From positions 22,650 through 86,649 of the forward strand of contig JAOLZO010000008.1 of NCBI GenBank assembly GCA_028343845.1: DNA of 64,000 nt, in the 5' to 3' direction. Made by a program: the position numbers and the translations under genes. Shown piece by piece: positions 44,839-54,129 of the stretch. Position 1 is the stretch's first letter. Every line of letters starts with the position of its first letter. The DNA comes from Verrucomicrobiota bacterium. GTDB taxonomy: Bacteria > Verrucomicrobiota > Verrucomicrobiia > Opitutales > Seribacteraceae. A model generated the notes under the pieces. That model was not told the origin of the DNA, ran no database searches, and saw only the letters and a list, made by a program, of their open reading frames with translations.

Positions 44839-45510
44839 CTATTTTTTCTTCCTGGAAATCGTGGAAGCGACCTGCTTGGCAATCACCGTCGCACCCTCTG
44901 CATTCGGGTGGACGCGGTCAGGGAACATTGCCTTCTTGTCGCTCAACGCCGAGTACAAATCGATTACCTTGCACCCACTCTTCTTGGCCACCTCGTCAAG
45001 CCTGGGCATGACCTCCTCCTTCATTACCTTGTCGGTAATCCCCCAGCGCCCGGGATAAGCGGGTACCGGATAGCAGAGGAACACCTGAGGCTTGCTCTGG
45101 AGTTTGCGAAAACTCTCGATCAACGCCACGTAATCGGCCACGTAATCGGCCTTGTGCTTCCAGTTCTGAGGCTTCGAATCGTTGGTTCCCAATTTGATGA
45201 TCACCACCTGGGGTTCGAAGGCATGGGCTTGCCCAAAGGCTCTTTGCTTCCAATAGGGCTTGTCTCCCTTTTTCAACAGGGTCGCTCCGTTGACCCCGAA
45301 ATTCGCAACGTCCCATCCCTCGCCCAACATCCTGCCCAACTGGGCGGGATAGCAGTTCTTGGCCCGGTCCTTGATCGCGGCCCCGAAGGTTATGCTGTCA
45401 CCCACGCAAGCCACCCGCTTGGGACCTTTGACGGACTTGGCGTGGACAAGCCAGGAACAGCCGAAAAGGGAAAGGACAAGGAGGGCGGATGAAAACGTTT
45501 TTCTATTCAT
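44839..45510 (-). CDS. Secreted SGNH/GDSL hydrolase
   Basis: An exported esterase of 223 residues with a signal peptide (SSALLVLSLFGCSWLVHA). The four SGNH blocks are visible: VGDSITFGAA (nucleophile Ser), FGVNGAT (Gly), KLGTNDSKP (Asn) and DRVHPNAEG (Asp-His). A cysteine occurs in the signal peptide (LFGCS), so lipidation is possible, although the LFGC box is not ideal. The family includes carbohydrate esterases; sulfatases and DUF1080 proteins in the window fit a role in glycan deacylation. Start at 45510 was chosen because it begins the signal peptide. Confidence 0.9.
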   Translation of the reverse strand: MNRKTFSSALLVLSLFGCSWLVHAKSVKGPKRVACVGDSITFGAAIKDRAKNCYPAQLGRMLGEGWDVANFGVNGATLLKKGDKPYWKQRAFGQAHAFEPQVVIIKLGTNDSKPQNWKHKADYVADYVALIESFRKLQSKPQVFLCYPVPAYPGRWGITDKVMKEEVMPRLDEVAKKSGCKVIDLYSALSDKKAMFPDRVHPNAEGATVIAKQVASTISRKKK

Positions 45511-45577
45511 TACAGGTCTATGGTTAGGAATTCGAAGAAGAAACCGCAAGCGGAACAGGGTCTATCTCAAGGAATGA

Positions 45578-48500
45578 CTACTTAACCTCCAGACCGATAC
45601 TTTGCGAATGACTGTTGAACTCGGGGGCATACATGCACTGCACGTTGGTCATGCCGGTCTGATACTCACCGCGGTGCTGGACCCGAACGGAATATTCGAA
45701 GACGTAGGTACCCCTGGGCAGGTAATCCAAGTAGAAGTGCGAAGCCGTGTCCCGGGTGGACTCGTAATAACCAAGGCCGTCCTGATACTTGTAACGGGAA
45801 AGGACGTTGACCGGTTCGGTCCCGCTTCCGCGGTGATCCTTCATGTGGACGTACTCCATATCCCGGTCGGTACGCAGCTCGATCCGGACGACCAATTCGT
45901 CCCCCACCGCAACCGGTCCGCGGACCGGTGAGATGACAGGACCCTTCTTGGTGTATTCCTTGACATAGAGGGCCTTCTTGATCTTCAAGGGCGTTCCCTC
46001 ATGAGGCGTGATCTTGGAAATGTCCTCCATGTATTGCCAATGAACGCTTCCCCAAGCCACTCCCTCGTCCACCTTGGTCACGGTAACCTTTCCAAAGTCC
46101 GGCTTGATCTCGGGACCAACAAAACGCTTCTCATAGAACCCGGTCCCGGCTTCCACGTTCTCGGGCTTGATCGGAGCCATGTCGGCAAGGGATACCTTGA
46201 CCAGTTCGTCGGAGGCGAGCAGGTCGCTCCCTCTCAGAACGAGAGCATAGACCGCATCGGCGGTGGCCTTGGTGGTCTTCCAGTCCTGAGTCTGCTTCTG
46301 CTTGAGCAACCAGACCTTGCAGTCCTCGACAGACTTCTGATCGTTCATTACCTCGTCAAAGGCCTCGATCATCACGGCTTGGGTCTCAATGGGAGCGCGA
46401 TGCCACCACCAAGACAATTCCTCGTCCCTCCAGAACATGCCCATCTCCTCATCACTCACCGAGCGCTCCTTGAGCGAACGCATGATGGCTTTGGGCGTAT
46501 CTTTATCCTTGCCAAAACGCTGGAGAGCAAGAGCCACGTGCCCCTGTGACTGACGGTTGCCCAGTTCGAGCCAATATTTCTTGGCCTGTCCCAAGTAGTA
46601 GTCCACGGCCTCCTGGGCATTGGGATTTATCTTCTGCTGCTTGAGGAAGAAGCTGCGCCCGTAAAGATACAGGGCAATGGTGGAAGACATGTGGTTATCC
46701 TCCTTCTTTCCGTGCTTAAGCACGCTACGGTAGGTCTTGTTGATCCAATTGTCCAAACGGTTGAGGGACTTGATGGCCAGGGATGGATCGACGTCCACCC
46801 CGAGATGTCCCAACCGGCCGAAACCCGTCGTGATGTAGAGGGTGATGTAGTCGTTCCCTCGCCCACCCGGGAACCACGGCCAGGAACCATCGCCCAGTTG
46901 CATTTGCTTGAGCTTCTCAAAGTTCCGGCGTTCCTCGTCATTGAGACGGTTGTCGTCAAAGAGGATACCCACGTTGCGCCGGGCTTCGCTCTCATTCTTG
47001 GCCTGGCGGACCCAGGGCGTTTCCATCAATGCGACCGATTTCAGGTCCTCGTTCTTTTCCAAGGGACTGTCCAAGGTCTTGGTCCCCTTCCACTGGTCGA
47101 ACACGCGCCGGATCTTGGGATCGGAATTGGCGATCTCGCGGGCCAAAGAGTTGGCATACAAACGGTTGAAGGTCTGCTCGGAACACTCATGAGGAAACTC
47201 CATCAGGTAGGGCAAAGCCATCACCGCATACCAGGATGGGTTGGAAACCATCTGGACGGTGAAGTTCTTGTGCTGCAGAGTCTTGGAATTGCCCGAGGCT
47301 ATCAGCTTGGCGAAGTTGAACTTCTTGGTCTGTGCCCCTCGAATGGGCAGGGGCATCGACTCGGTCACGAAGATCCGGCGAGAAAGGACGGGCAGGTAGC
47401 CCTCCTCACCATCGGAAATCTTGCCCGTTCCACCGATTGCCGTGTAGGTCAGGACACCCATGTCATCGGGAACGGAGATTTTCCATGAAAAAGTACGGGA
47501 TTGCTTGGCCGGGACTTCGAAAGCCAGATCCGTAACCTTGTTCCCGAGACGCGTATCCACGCGTTTGTTTGTGCGAGCATCGTTGAAGGTCAGGCGGACC
47601 GCCCCCTTCTGAATGGTCGGTGATTGGTTGGAAACCTTGACCGTAAACTCGATCATGTCCCCCTCTCTCAGAAAGCGGGGCGGGTTGGGCTGGACCATGA
47701 TGTCCTTGGCCGTGACCATGCTGTCGGTGAGGAATCCCGAGCGCATTTCCTTGTCGTGGGCGAACCCGAGAAACTTCCACTTGGTCAGGGCCTCGGGCAT
47801 CGTGAATTCCATACGGATCTCCCCGTCCTCACTGGAAATGAGCTTGGGAAAGAAAAAGGCCGTCTCGTTGAGGTTCTTGCGGGCGGTGACCTTGGAAAGG
47901 TCGGGACCCTTCGGAGGAGCCCCCGGGCCAGCAGAAGCCTTGTCGCTCTGCTCTTCGGCAGAGCCACCCGCCTCCGCGGATTTGCGCATCGCCATCATCG
48001 GTGCGCCCTCCGGGGCGGGAGCGGAATCCATCGCCATCTCCATCAGCGGTGCGCCAGGAGCAGCGAAGGCAGCTGAGGAATTGAAGCTTCTGGACAACGC
48101 TTGCCTTCCGCCACTGAAGGCCCAAAGGGCTCCGATCATGTCGGGGCGCCATCCCCGATGAGACCAGTCGATACGCTCGTACTTTCTCTTCCATCCCCCA
48201 TGCAGGTGACGAAAGTTCAGCGATGCGTTCTCGAAGCGGGAGGACAGGTTGGTGCGATCCCGACGAAAGAGGTTGGAGAACGTCTTTTGCCAGTTGTGGG
48301 GCTTGTACGCATCAAGGGATTCGTCGTAAAGGGCTGCCACCATCTCCGCTACCGCCTTCTTGGCATCATTCCCCGTGATTACCGCCGTCCAAGTCTCCTT
48401 GGCCGCCGGCTCGAGTTTGGAAGTAAATCGTTCCCATTTTACGCTCAAGTCCTTGTTCGTCCAAGGAACGTCAACCTGCCGAGTTGTCAAGTAGGCCCGG

Positions 48501-51500
48501 TTTTCACGGACGTAAGTTAGGTGCACGGTAAAGCCTCCCCGCATCGCCTCGGTCACTTTCTGAGAAATGCTTGCCTGCGTAGCCTTGGCATCCGTCCAAT
48601 AAGCTTGGAGAGGCTTCTTGCGGTGGATGATCTCGACGAAGGCCCGTCCCCTCGGGTACCCCGTGCCCCAGAGAGCCTCCAAGGAATCACCGGGCTCCAC
48701 CCGCCAGGAAGGAGCCGCGACGTGATTGGGAACCTTGATCCCGAAGCGCCTTGCATCGGGGTTGAGAACGAGAATGGGCAGAAGCCCCTTGACCTCTTTG
48801 CCGAAACGATCCTCGGTTAGCAAAACGGCCCGGTAGGCGCCTTCTTCCAAATCAAAGGAAAATTCCTTGTTCCCTTCGGCATCGGTCGTGAATCCACGGG
48901 TTGCGACTACCTCGCCCAATTCCCATGAACTGGTATTGGAAAGATCAGGCTCGGGCTTATGATCCCTACCCATGCCACCGTTGTGAAAAGGACGATGATG
49001 CTGGCCACCAAGCTTGGCCCGCTGGACCTGCTCGGGTTGCTTGAGCCGGTGAATTTTGAGAGACCCTTCGGCGATCCGTCCCTCGCCATCGAGGGAGGTG
49101 GTCTTGAGGGTGACCTTCACGGGTTTGCCCGCGTTTTGCCAATCCTCAGCCGAGAGGGCTGCCTGCAATGCGACGAAACCGACGTTTACGCTGCGTTCCC
49201 CCGAACGGGTCTCGCCAGTGCCGTCCACCACGTCCGCATGGACGGTATAGCTGAAAGTGGGCTCGTCCTTCTCGAGAACAGAGGGATCGGGCTTGGCCGT
49301 GAACTCGACCTCGAAGGAACCGTCCGCTCCGGTCCGTGCAGTGCCATGAGAAATTTCCTGAGCAGGCGAGGACGGGAAGGGTCTCCACCAGTAATGATAG
49401 CGCAACCAGGGCGGAAAGCGCACCTGCCTGACGACGCGGTACTTGACCTGAGCGTCATTGATGGCGGCCCCGGTATAGGCCATGGCCGAACCGCGGACCT
49501 TGACCTTGCCATTGAGCACGGCGGGCTCGGCGGGAGCATCAACCGTTACCTGAAATTTTGGGCGCTTGTACTCCTCAACGGTTACCAAGGTGGAACCGCC
49601 CGGTGAGTTCGCGCCCTCGATTTGGATGCGCATCCTGCCCATGAGGCGGTCGCGCGGGGCGGTGAAACTCCCGTCGAAGGAGCCGTAATCATTGGTACGG
49701 TGCTTGGCCCGGGCAATCTCCTGGTTGTTGCGATCGCGGAAGACCACCGTGAGGTCTCGGTTGGGGATCACCTTGTAGTTATCGTTCTCTTGATCGATAC
49801 GATAGGAAACGCCCTTGTAGCGGATGGTCTGGCCGGGACGGTAGAGGCTCCGGTCGGTGAAGAAAACCGAACGCTCATATGGCCTGCGCTGACTATTGTG
49901 ATCATTTACGTAATAGGTGTTTGCCGTGGAAAGGGATTGGCCCTGATGGGAGGCAAGTACGGTAAGGCTGGTACGCCCGGTCTTTATATTGAAGAGCCCG
50001 TTGGCATCGGTTCGGGTGGCCCTGAGCTCGACTTGTCGGTTATTGCGTTCGCGCTTCCAGGAACGGACCGTTGCCCCCGGGATGGGTTCGCCCGTAATCG
50101 CGTTGAGTACGAAACCCTCCAGAGCTCCAGAGCCCTGGCGCGTGCGCATGACTAGGGAAATGTCGCTCACCCAAAAGCTCGAATAGCTCACTCTATTCTC
50201 CTGCTCTCCGAACTTCGGGTCATGACTGGCAAAAAGAAAGTAGGAACCGGGTTTCAAGTCCTTGGGAGGATCGATCTTCTCGACCCTTTCATTAAAATCA
50301 TCGGTGAGGGGAAGATCGACGGACCATTCCTTGAGGGGCTGCTTGTTAAGCCACTCCCCTTTTTGGCGATGATCGACGTACTCGGGGTGGCGCTGGGTCT
50401 GCTTTAACCGGCTCAGCCAATCATAAGGGATGATCCTGAAGTAAGCCTTGGTCAGGTTACGATAGCGCAATTGGATCTTGGGTAAGGGAGCGTTCCAAAC
50501 CCGCTCGGTGGAAACCGAGGAGGACTTGGCTTCGATCTGGTTGATCAGGTTCTTGCATTCCTTGCCTCCCACGCTGTCCGGAAAAACCGCCGCTCCGCGC
50601 TTGGCGAGCTTATGGGCTTCGACGAGCTCACCTTCACCCCGCAGGACCTCGGCATGGCGGAACATGGCCCGGGCCGACATCTCGTGATCGGCCCATTCCT
50701 GGACGAAACGCTTGAGCGCGGCCTTGTAGCGGGCCTTTTTCTCTTCTCCGAAAGATTGGCTATATCCGAAACGCAAACGAAGAAGGTCGGCCTCAACGAA
50801 TGCATCCTGGTTTTCACCGTCCTGATGAAAGCCGAGAAGGTCCTGATAAAGTCCGATCGCCTTGATCTTTGGGGACTCATCGTCCTCCGAATCGATTTCC
50901 CAAGCCATGAAGTCCTTGGCCGATGCGAAGATCGGACTGTCAGCGGAGAGAACGAAGGCATCCTGCGCCTTGGATCCGCCTTGCTCGCCTGCGGAATAAA
51001 AACGCAAGGCATCGTGAACCACGAAATCATATAAGGTGGGACGGTAGCTGTCGGGAACGGACCCCGGATTGAGAAGAAAGTTATAATCTTTGACCGCTTC
51101 CTTTTTAAGGATCTCGTGATGGGACAGGGTCTTTTGGAACTGCTTGTCGATTTCCGAAAGGATCCGGGGCAAGTCCCAAGTGGTGATATCCCCCCCCGGA
51201 GCTTCCGCAGTCCGGGTCCTTTGGGTGAAACGCCAACGGTTTCGCTGGAAGTACTGCCAATACCAGTTGGAAAGCACCGCGTTCATCATGGGTTGCAGTT
51301 CCTTGGGGGCCTTGGCCATCTCCGCTTCCATCCGGGCAATCTTTTCCTCGGGCTTGTTTCCCTGAATGGCTCCCTCCAAGTTGATCTTCTGGGCAATGGC
51401 ACGGATGGCCACTGCATGGGCTTTCTCCTTCAGAGCCCGATCGATCAGGGGCTCGAGCTTCTCAATCGCCGTCTTGGGCAATCCCTTCTTTGTCGCCTCC

Positions 51501-51613
51501 TCGACTTCTTCCCATTGACTGACAAGGCTTATGGGTTGGGCTTTTTGACCGATCAGGAAAACGGCAAAGGCAAGAAACAGCGACGAGGCTGCAAGTGGAA
51601 TGATTTTCTTCAT
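45578..51613 (-). CDS. Large alpha-2-macroglobulin family protein
   Basis: A 2,011-residue exported protease-trap homologue with a signal peptide. Residues about 30-380 are helical, TPR-like; then MG beta-sandwiches follow, with a carboxypeptidase-regulatory-like module near residue 500 (LNAITGEPIPGATVRSW) and the MG2 hallmark FFTDRSLYRPGQTIRYKG near 585. A Pro/Ala/Met/Gly-rich, flexible stretch (about 1180-1240) lies before the A2M domain (ETAFFFPKLISSEDGEIRMEF), in the position expected for a bait. The thioester motif CSEQ (Cys1477) is intact, followed by the alpha-alpha toroid (WPWFPGGRGNDYITLYITTGF). No pbpC accompanies it; an SGNH gene follows 67 bases downstream. Confidence 0.93.
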   Translation of the reverse strand: MKKIIPLAASSLFLAFAVFLIGQKAQPISLVSQWEEVEEATKKGLPKTAIEKLEPLIDRALKEKAHAVAIRAIAQKINLEGAIQGNKPEEKIARMEAEMAKAPKELQPMMNAVLSNWYWQYFQRNRWRFTQRTRTAEAPGGDITTWDLPRILSEIDKQFQKTLSHHEILKKEAVKDYNFLLNPGSVPDSYRPTLYDFVVHDALRFYSAGEQGGSKAQDAFVLSADSPIFASAKDFMAWEIDSEDDESPKIKAIGLYQDLLGFHQDGENQDAFVEADLLRLRFGYSQSFGEEKKARYKAALKRFVQEWADHEMSARAMFRHAEVLRGEGELVEAHKLAKRGAAVFPDSVGGKECKNLINQIEAKSSSVSTERVWNAPLPKIQLRYRNLTKAYFRIIPYDWLSRLKQTQRHPEYVDHRQKGEWLNKQPLKEWSVDLPLTDDFNERVEKIDPPKDLKPGSYFLFASHDPKFGEQENRVSYSSFWVSDISLVMRTRQGSGALEGFVLNAITGEPIPGATVRSWKRERNNRQVELRATRTDANGLFNIKTGRTSLTVLASHQGQSLSTANTYYVNDHNSQRRPYERSVFFTDRSLYRPGQTIRYKGVSYRIDQENDNYKVIPNRDLTVVFRDRNNQEIARAKHRTNDYGSFDGSFTAPRDRLMGRMRIQIEGANSPGGSTLVTVEEYKRPKFQVTVDAPAEPAVLNGKVKVRGSAMAYTGAAINDAQVKYRVVRQVRFPPWLRYHYWWRPFPSSPAQEISHGTARTGADGSFEVEFTAKPDPSVLEKDEPTFSYTVHADVVDGTGETRSGERSVNVGFVALQAALSAEDWQNAGKPVKVTLKTTSLDGEGRIAEGSLKIHRLKQPEQVQRAKLGGQHHRPFHNGGMGRDHKPEPDLSNTSSWELGEVVATRGFTTDAEGNKEFSFDLEEGAYRAVLLTEDRFGKEVKGLLPILVLNPDARRFGIKVPNHVAAPSWRVEPGDSLEALWGTGYPRGRAFVEIIHRKKPLQAYWTDAKATQASISQKVTEAMRGGFTVHLTYVRENRAYLTTRQVDVPWTNKDLSVKWERFTSKLEPAAKETWTAVITGNDAKKAVAEMVAALYDESLDAYKPHNWQKTFSNLFRRDRTNLSSRFENASLNFRHLHGGWKRKYERIDWSHRGWRPDMIGALWAFSGGRQALSRSFNSSAAFAAPGAPLMEMAMDSAPAPEGAPMMAMRKSAEAGGSAEEQSDKASAGPGAPPKGPDLSKVTARKNLNETAFFFPKLISSEDGEIRMEFTMPEALTKWKFLGFAHDKEMRSGFLTDSMVTAKDIMVQPNPPRFLREGDMIEFTVKVSNQSPTIQKGAVRLTFNDARTNKRVDTRLGNKVTDLAFEVPAKQSRTFSWKISVPDDMGVLTYTAIGGTGKISDGEEGYLPVLSRRIFVTESMPLPIRGAQTKKFNFAKLIASGNSKTLQHKNFTVQMVSNPSWYAVMALPYLMEFPHECSEQTFNRLYANSLAREIANSDPKIRRVFDQWKGTKTLDSPLEKNEDLKSVALMETPWVRQAKNESEARRNVGILFDDNRLNDEERRNFEKLKQMQLGDGSWPWFPGGRGNDYITLYITTGFGRLGHLGVDVDPSLAIKSLNRLDNWINKTYRSVLKHGKKEDNHMSSTIALYLYGRSFFLKQQKINPNAQEAVDYYLGQAKKYWLELGNRQSQGHVALALQRFGKDKDTPKAIMRSLKERSVSDEEMGMFWRDEELSWWWHRAPIETQAVMIEAFDEVMNDQKSVEDCKVWLLKQKQTQDWKTTKATADAVYALVLRGSDLLASDELVKVSLADMAPIKPENVEAGTGFYEKRFVGPEIKPDFGKVTVTKVDEGVAWGSVHWQYMEDISKITPHEGTPLKIKKALYVKEYTKKGPVISPVRGPVAVGDELVVRIELRTDRDMEYVHMKDHRGSGTEPVNVLSRYKYQDGLGYYESTRDTASHFYLDYLPRGTYVFEYSVRVQHRGEYQTGMTNVQCMYAPEFNSHSQSIGLEVK

Positions 51614-51815
51614 GCTTCGAATGGATTTAGTAAGCGTAAAGGGAGCAAGCTCCCGGTTTGTCGAATATTGGGTTCAACATGAACCCTTAGGACGCGCCAA
51701 ACGACCCTTTATTAGAAGAAATAATGAAAAAAATTGCAAACGCCAAGAATGAGGAGGGGTCAAGGTGTGACAACTTGGGCACTCAGCTCGACCTTGCAAC
51801 TTGTTCCGTCCTCTC

Positions 51816-52532
51816 TCAAAAGGGGAAAGATCCACTTTTTCCCTGGAACCATTTCGCGTAAAAAAACGCCCCCCCCCCTCCTTTCATTGAAACCATAGGC
51901 ACAAGTTCGGATCTTTTGGTTGCATTCAAGTATACGTGGATTTGGCGAGCACTCGTTTCAAGTACGGCATAAGGGTCTTTGTCTCCCTCAACTCGGAGAA
52001 GTTTAATACCTCGCTGAGACTGCCCGGGTTGTAACCAAAAGGCGCTACCTCCGCCAACGGTGAGGGAAACCCGCGGTTTCCCTCCGATCGAAAACAGGCC
52101 ACGCATATCGATCTTGTCAATATCTCCCCCCTTTCCCTTCAAATTCTCCAATGCCCTCTTGGCTCGTGACTTGATGCCGTCATCGCCACCGAGTTTTCCC
52201 TTTCCGGCAAAAGCAAAGCCCTCAAGAAATACCTTACCATCGGAAACACTGGGCGTAACGGCAAGGACAACTCCGTCCAAATGATCGCCAACCTCCTGCG
52301 CGACCTGGATGACTGCCTCCTGTCCAACTGCCGTAAGCACCCGCGGAGCGGCAAGAACATCGTCACCATCTATAAAACGGGAGGAAACCTGAACTTGTAG
52401 ACGGGGACTGTCCACGGCCGACTTTTCCTCCTGAAGCGAATCTTTATCACCCTCCTTTTCTGTGACTGGAGCACCGACTAAGAGCGATACTGAAATTATC
52501 AGGGAGATTGCGGATGTTAGTATCTTTTGCAT
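51816..52532 (-). CDS. Exported hypothetical protein with secretin-like segment and G10 tract
   Basis: A 238-residue protein with a signal peptide (SLIISVSLLVG). The segment LAAPRVLTAVGQEAVIQVAQEVGDHLDGVVLAVTPSVSDGKVFLEGF resembles the conserved secretin core (APRV-T-x-x-GQ-A-I-x-V ... V-T-P), as found in GspD/PilQ, but the rest of a secretin is missing. It may be a stand-alone domain or a decayed gene. A run of ten C's on the plus strand (51869-51878), ten G's in the coding strand, lies 17 codons before the stop. Gain or loss of one G would change the C-terminus. Confidence 0.7.
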   Translation of the reverse strand: MQKILTSAISLIISVSLLVGAPVTEKEGDKDSLQEEKSAVDSPRLQVQVSSRFIDGDDVLAAPRVLTAVGQEAVIQVAQEVGDHLDGVVLAVTPSVSDGKVFLEGFAFAGKGKLGGDDGIKSRAKRALENLKGKGGDIDKIDMRGLFSIGGKPRVSLTVGGGSAFWLQPGQSQRGIKLLRVEGDKDPYAVLETSARQIHVYLNATKRSELVPMVSMKGGGGAFFYAKWFQGKSGSFPF

Positions 52533-52689
52533 GTGATTCGTGCTTGAAATGAGATTTCGAATGGTTCTGTTGGAAGAGAAAGATAGATTTTACATTCATT
52601 CAGGTATGTAACAGAGACTCGTTTTCTTATGTAGCGGCGGAATAAAATAAAAGCATTCTACCCGCCTTTCTTAGAGGGTTCGGATCGGT

Positions 52690-53361
52690 TTAGGAGTATA
52701 AGTGGTTTCCGTCTTCCAGTTTTTTGCCTCTTGTCTGATACCACCAGAAGAAGAATGAGATGCCGAAGGTGATGATAAATTTCAAAATGAAATCAGAAGG
52801 TGGGAAAGCCATGAAAATAGACATAGTTTTACTGGGAGAGTCGCAGGCAAAACCCAGAAAGCCTGGTATTATGGCGGTAAAAGTGGTGACAAACCATAAT
52901 CCTTTCCATCCGAGTGGCATCTTACGAGCATGGTAAGCAAGCCAGCCCAGACATAAGAGCCATGGCAAGGTGCCGATAAAAGTAGCAAGGTGCTTTAGCA
53001 TTTCAGTAGAAAGATGGTCAAAGCTTGTCTTAAGTAGAGTGCCACCTGCTACCATTGCGAATATGCCGAGTAAAAAAACAACTAAACTTAGGATTCCTGA
53101 AGACAGGACAGGGTTGCGTCCTTGCCATGATTCCATCGCCAATTGCTTGGCCGCGGAATCAACCAGTGATTCAGGTTCACCCAAAGCCTTGCATGCATCT
53201 TGGTAAGAGGATTCACGGTCCTGGCCTCCTGCTACGAGTTTTTCCATCTCGCTTTGGAGATGATCGTTCCATTCTTCGAGCAGAGCTTTTGCCCGCGATC
53301 CAATTATGCCATGTTTAATGAGAGCCTTTCGGGCCCTTCCAAGAAATTCACGCTGTTGCAT
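52690..53361 (-). CDS. HAAS-domain membrane protein, partner of PadR regulator
   Basis: A 223-residue protein: an N-terminal helical HAAS (DUF1700-like) region (ALLEEWNDHLQSEMEKLVAGGQD..ACKALGEPESLVDSAAKQLA), then four membrane helices. HAAS proteins are typically encoded directly after a PadR regulator, as here, and may control membrane-bound regulation or transport. ATG at 53361 lies 14 bases inside the PadR gene; a longer start to 53421 would deepen the overlap. Confidence 0.85.
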   Translation of the reverse strand: MQQREFLGRARKALIKHGIIGSRAKALLEEWNDHLQSEMEKLVAGGQDRESSYQDACKALGEPESLVDSAAKQLAMESWQGRNPVLSSGILSLVVFLLGIFAMVAGGTLLKTSFDHLSTEMLKHLATFIGTLPWLLCLGWLAYHARKMPLGWKGLWFVTTFTAIIPGFLGFACDSPSKTMSIFMAFPPSDFILKFIITFGISFFFWWYQTRGKKLEDGNHLYS

Positions 53362-53686
53362 GGATAATGTCCTTTCCAAATTTACTGATTCCTGCGGAGA
53401 CTTTGCTCCATGAATCTTCAAGTTGAGATAATCTTTTATTTCCCTTGGCCGTAAGGCGATAGTAACGGCGGGGGCGTCCGGAAACCGTTTCTTTGCGAAT
53501 ACTCAGGCAACGGTCTCCAACGAGGCGGTGCAGGATAGGATAAATGCAACCCTCCCCAAAGCTAAAGGCGCCGTCCGATATCGAGTGAATCTTTGCCACC
53601 AGCTCGTAGCCGTACATTTCATTTTGTGCGAGCAGGCGGAGTAGAAGTAGTTCCGGCACGCCATCAATAAAGAGTTCTTTCTTCAT
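53348..53686 (-). CDS. PadR-family transcriptional regulator
   Basis: A 112-residue winged-helix repressor. The core reads GVPELLLLRLLAQNEMYGYELVAKI, with FSFGEGCIYPILHRL as recognition helix and RPRRYYRLTAKGNKRL as the wing, all typical of PadR. Start ATG at 53686 (MKKELFIDG), preceded by TAAGGC; a longer frame to 53803 adds an unlikely leader. It precedes the HAAS gene, the common pairing; the target is probably this operon. Confidence 0.92.
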   Translation of the reverse strand: MKKELFIDGVPELLLLRLLAQNEMYGYELVAKIHSISDGAFSFGEGCIYPILHRLVGDRCLSIRKETVSGRPRRYYRLTAKGNKRLSQLEDSWSKVSAGISKFGKDIIHATA

Positions 53687-53826
53687 TTCAGCCTTATACC
53701 TTGAGCTAAAAGGTATGCCAAGCATCGAGGCACGAGGTATGAGGCGAGCCGTTAGATACTTGTGCGGTTCATCAAATCCTAAATCGAGGATGTGCTCCCG
53801 CACACCACACGCTTAAGGAATACCCT

Positions 53827-53979
53827 CTATCCCCAGATGGAATGGGCCGTGGCGTTGGCATCGGCGAAGCGGTCGACTCCGGCTCCGGCATCCTGGAGCA
53901 TGGTGGTCCAGTGGTTGGCTTTTCCTACGGCACAAAACGCGCTTAAAAACAAACAGGAGAGAAGGAGAGGGAGTTTCAT
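53827..53979 (-). CDS. Small secreted peptide, 50 residues
   Basis: A frame of 50 codons begins MKLPLLLSCLFLSAFCAVG, a good signal peptide, and continues through WTTMLQDAGAGVD to a TAG at 53827. The mature part would be about 30 residues. The cysteines at 9 and 16 do not form a standard lipobox. It lies between the PadR gene (141 bases away) and the divergent amidohydrolase gene. No homologue is recognised; it could also be the 5' remnant of a longer exported protein. Confidence 0.5.
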   Translation of the reverse strand: MKLPLLLSCLFLSAFCAVGKANHWTTMLQDAGAGVDRFADANATAHSIWG

Positions 53980-54129
53980 AGGCATCAAAGATTCATAAGC
54001 TTATGTCCTTTGCAATCTTGAATATGAAAATTTCACGTCGCGGATTCTTTTCTTCCGGTGATTTCCGATCGGTTATCGAAGCTTGATTAAGGGTTTGCCC
54101 TGCCCGAACGGAAAAGCATCCTTGTGTCC

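Noticed and set aside
46691..47488. 265-codon plus-strand frame opposite the second macroglobulin
   Set aside because: Shadow frame caused by codon bias; composition is not protein-like.
51724..51861. 45-codon plus-strand frame starting MKKIANAKNE
   Set aside because: Its end runs antisense into the gene at 51816, and it has no signal peptide, motif or good ribosome site.
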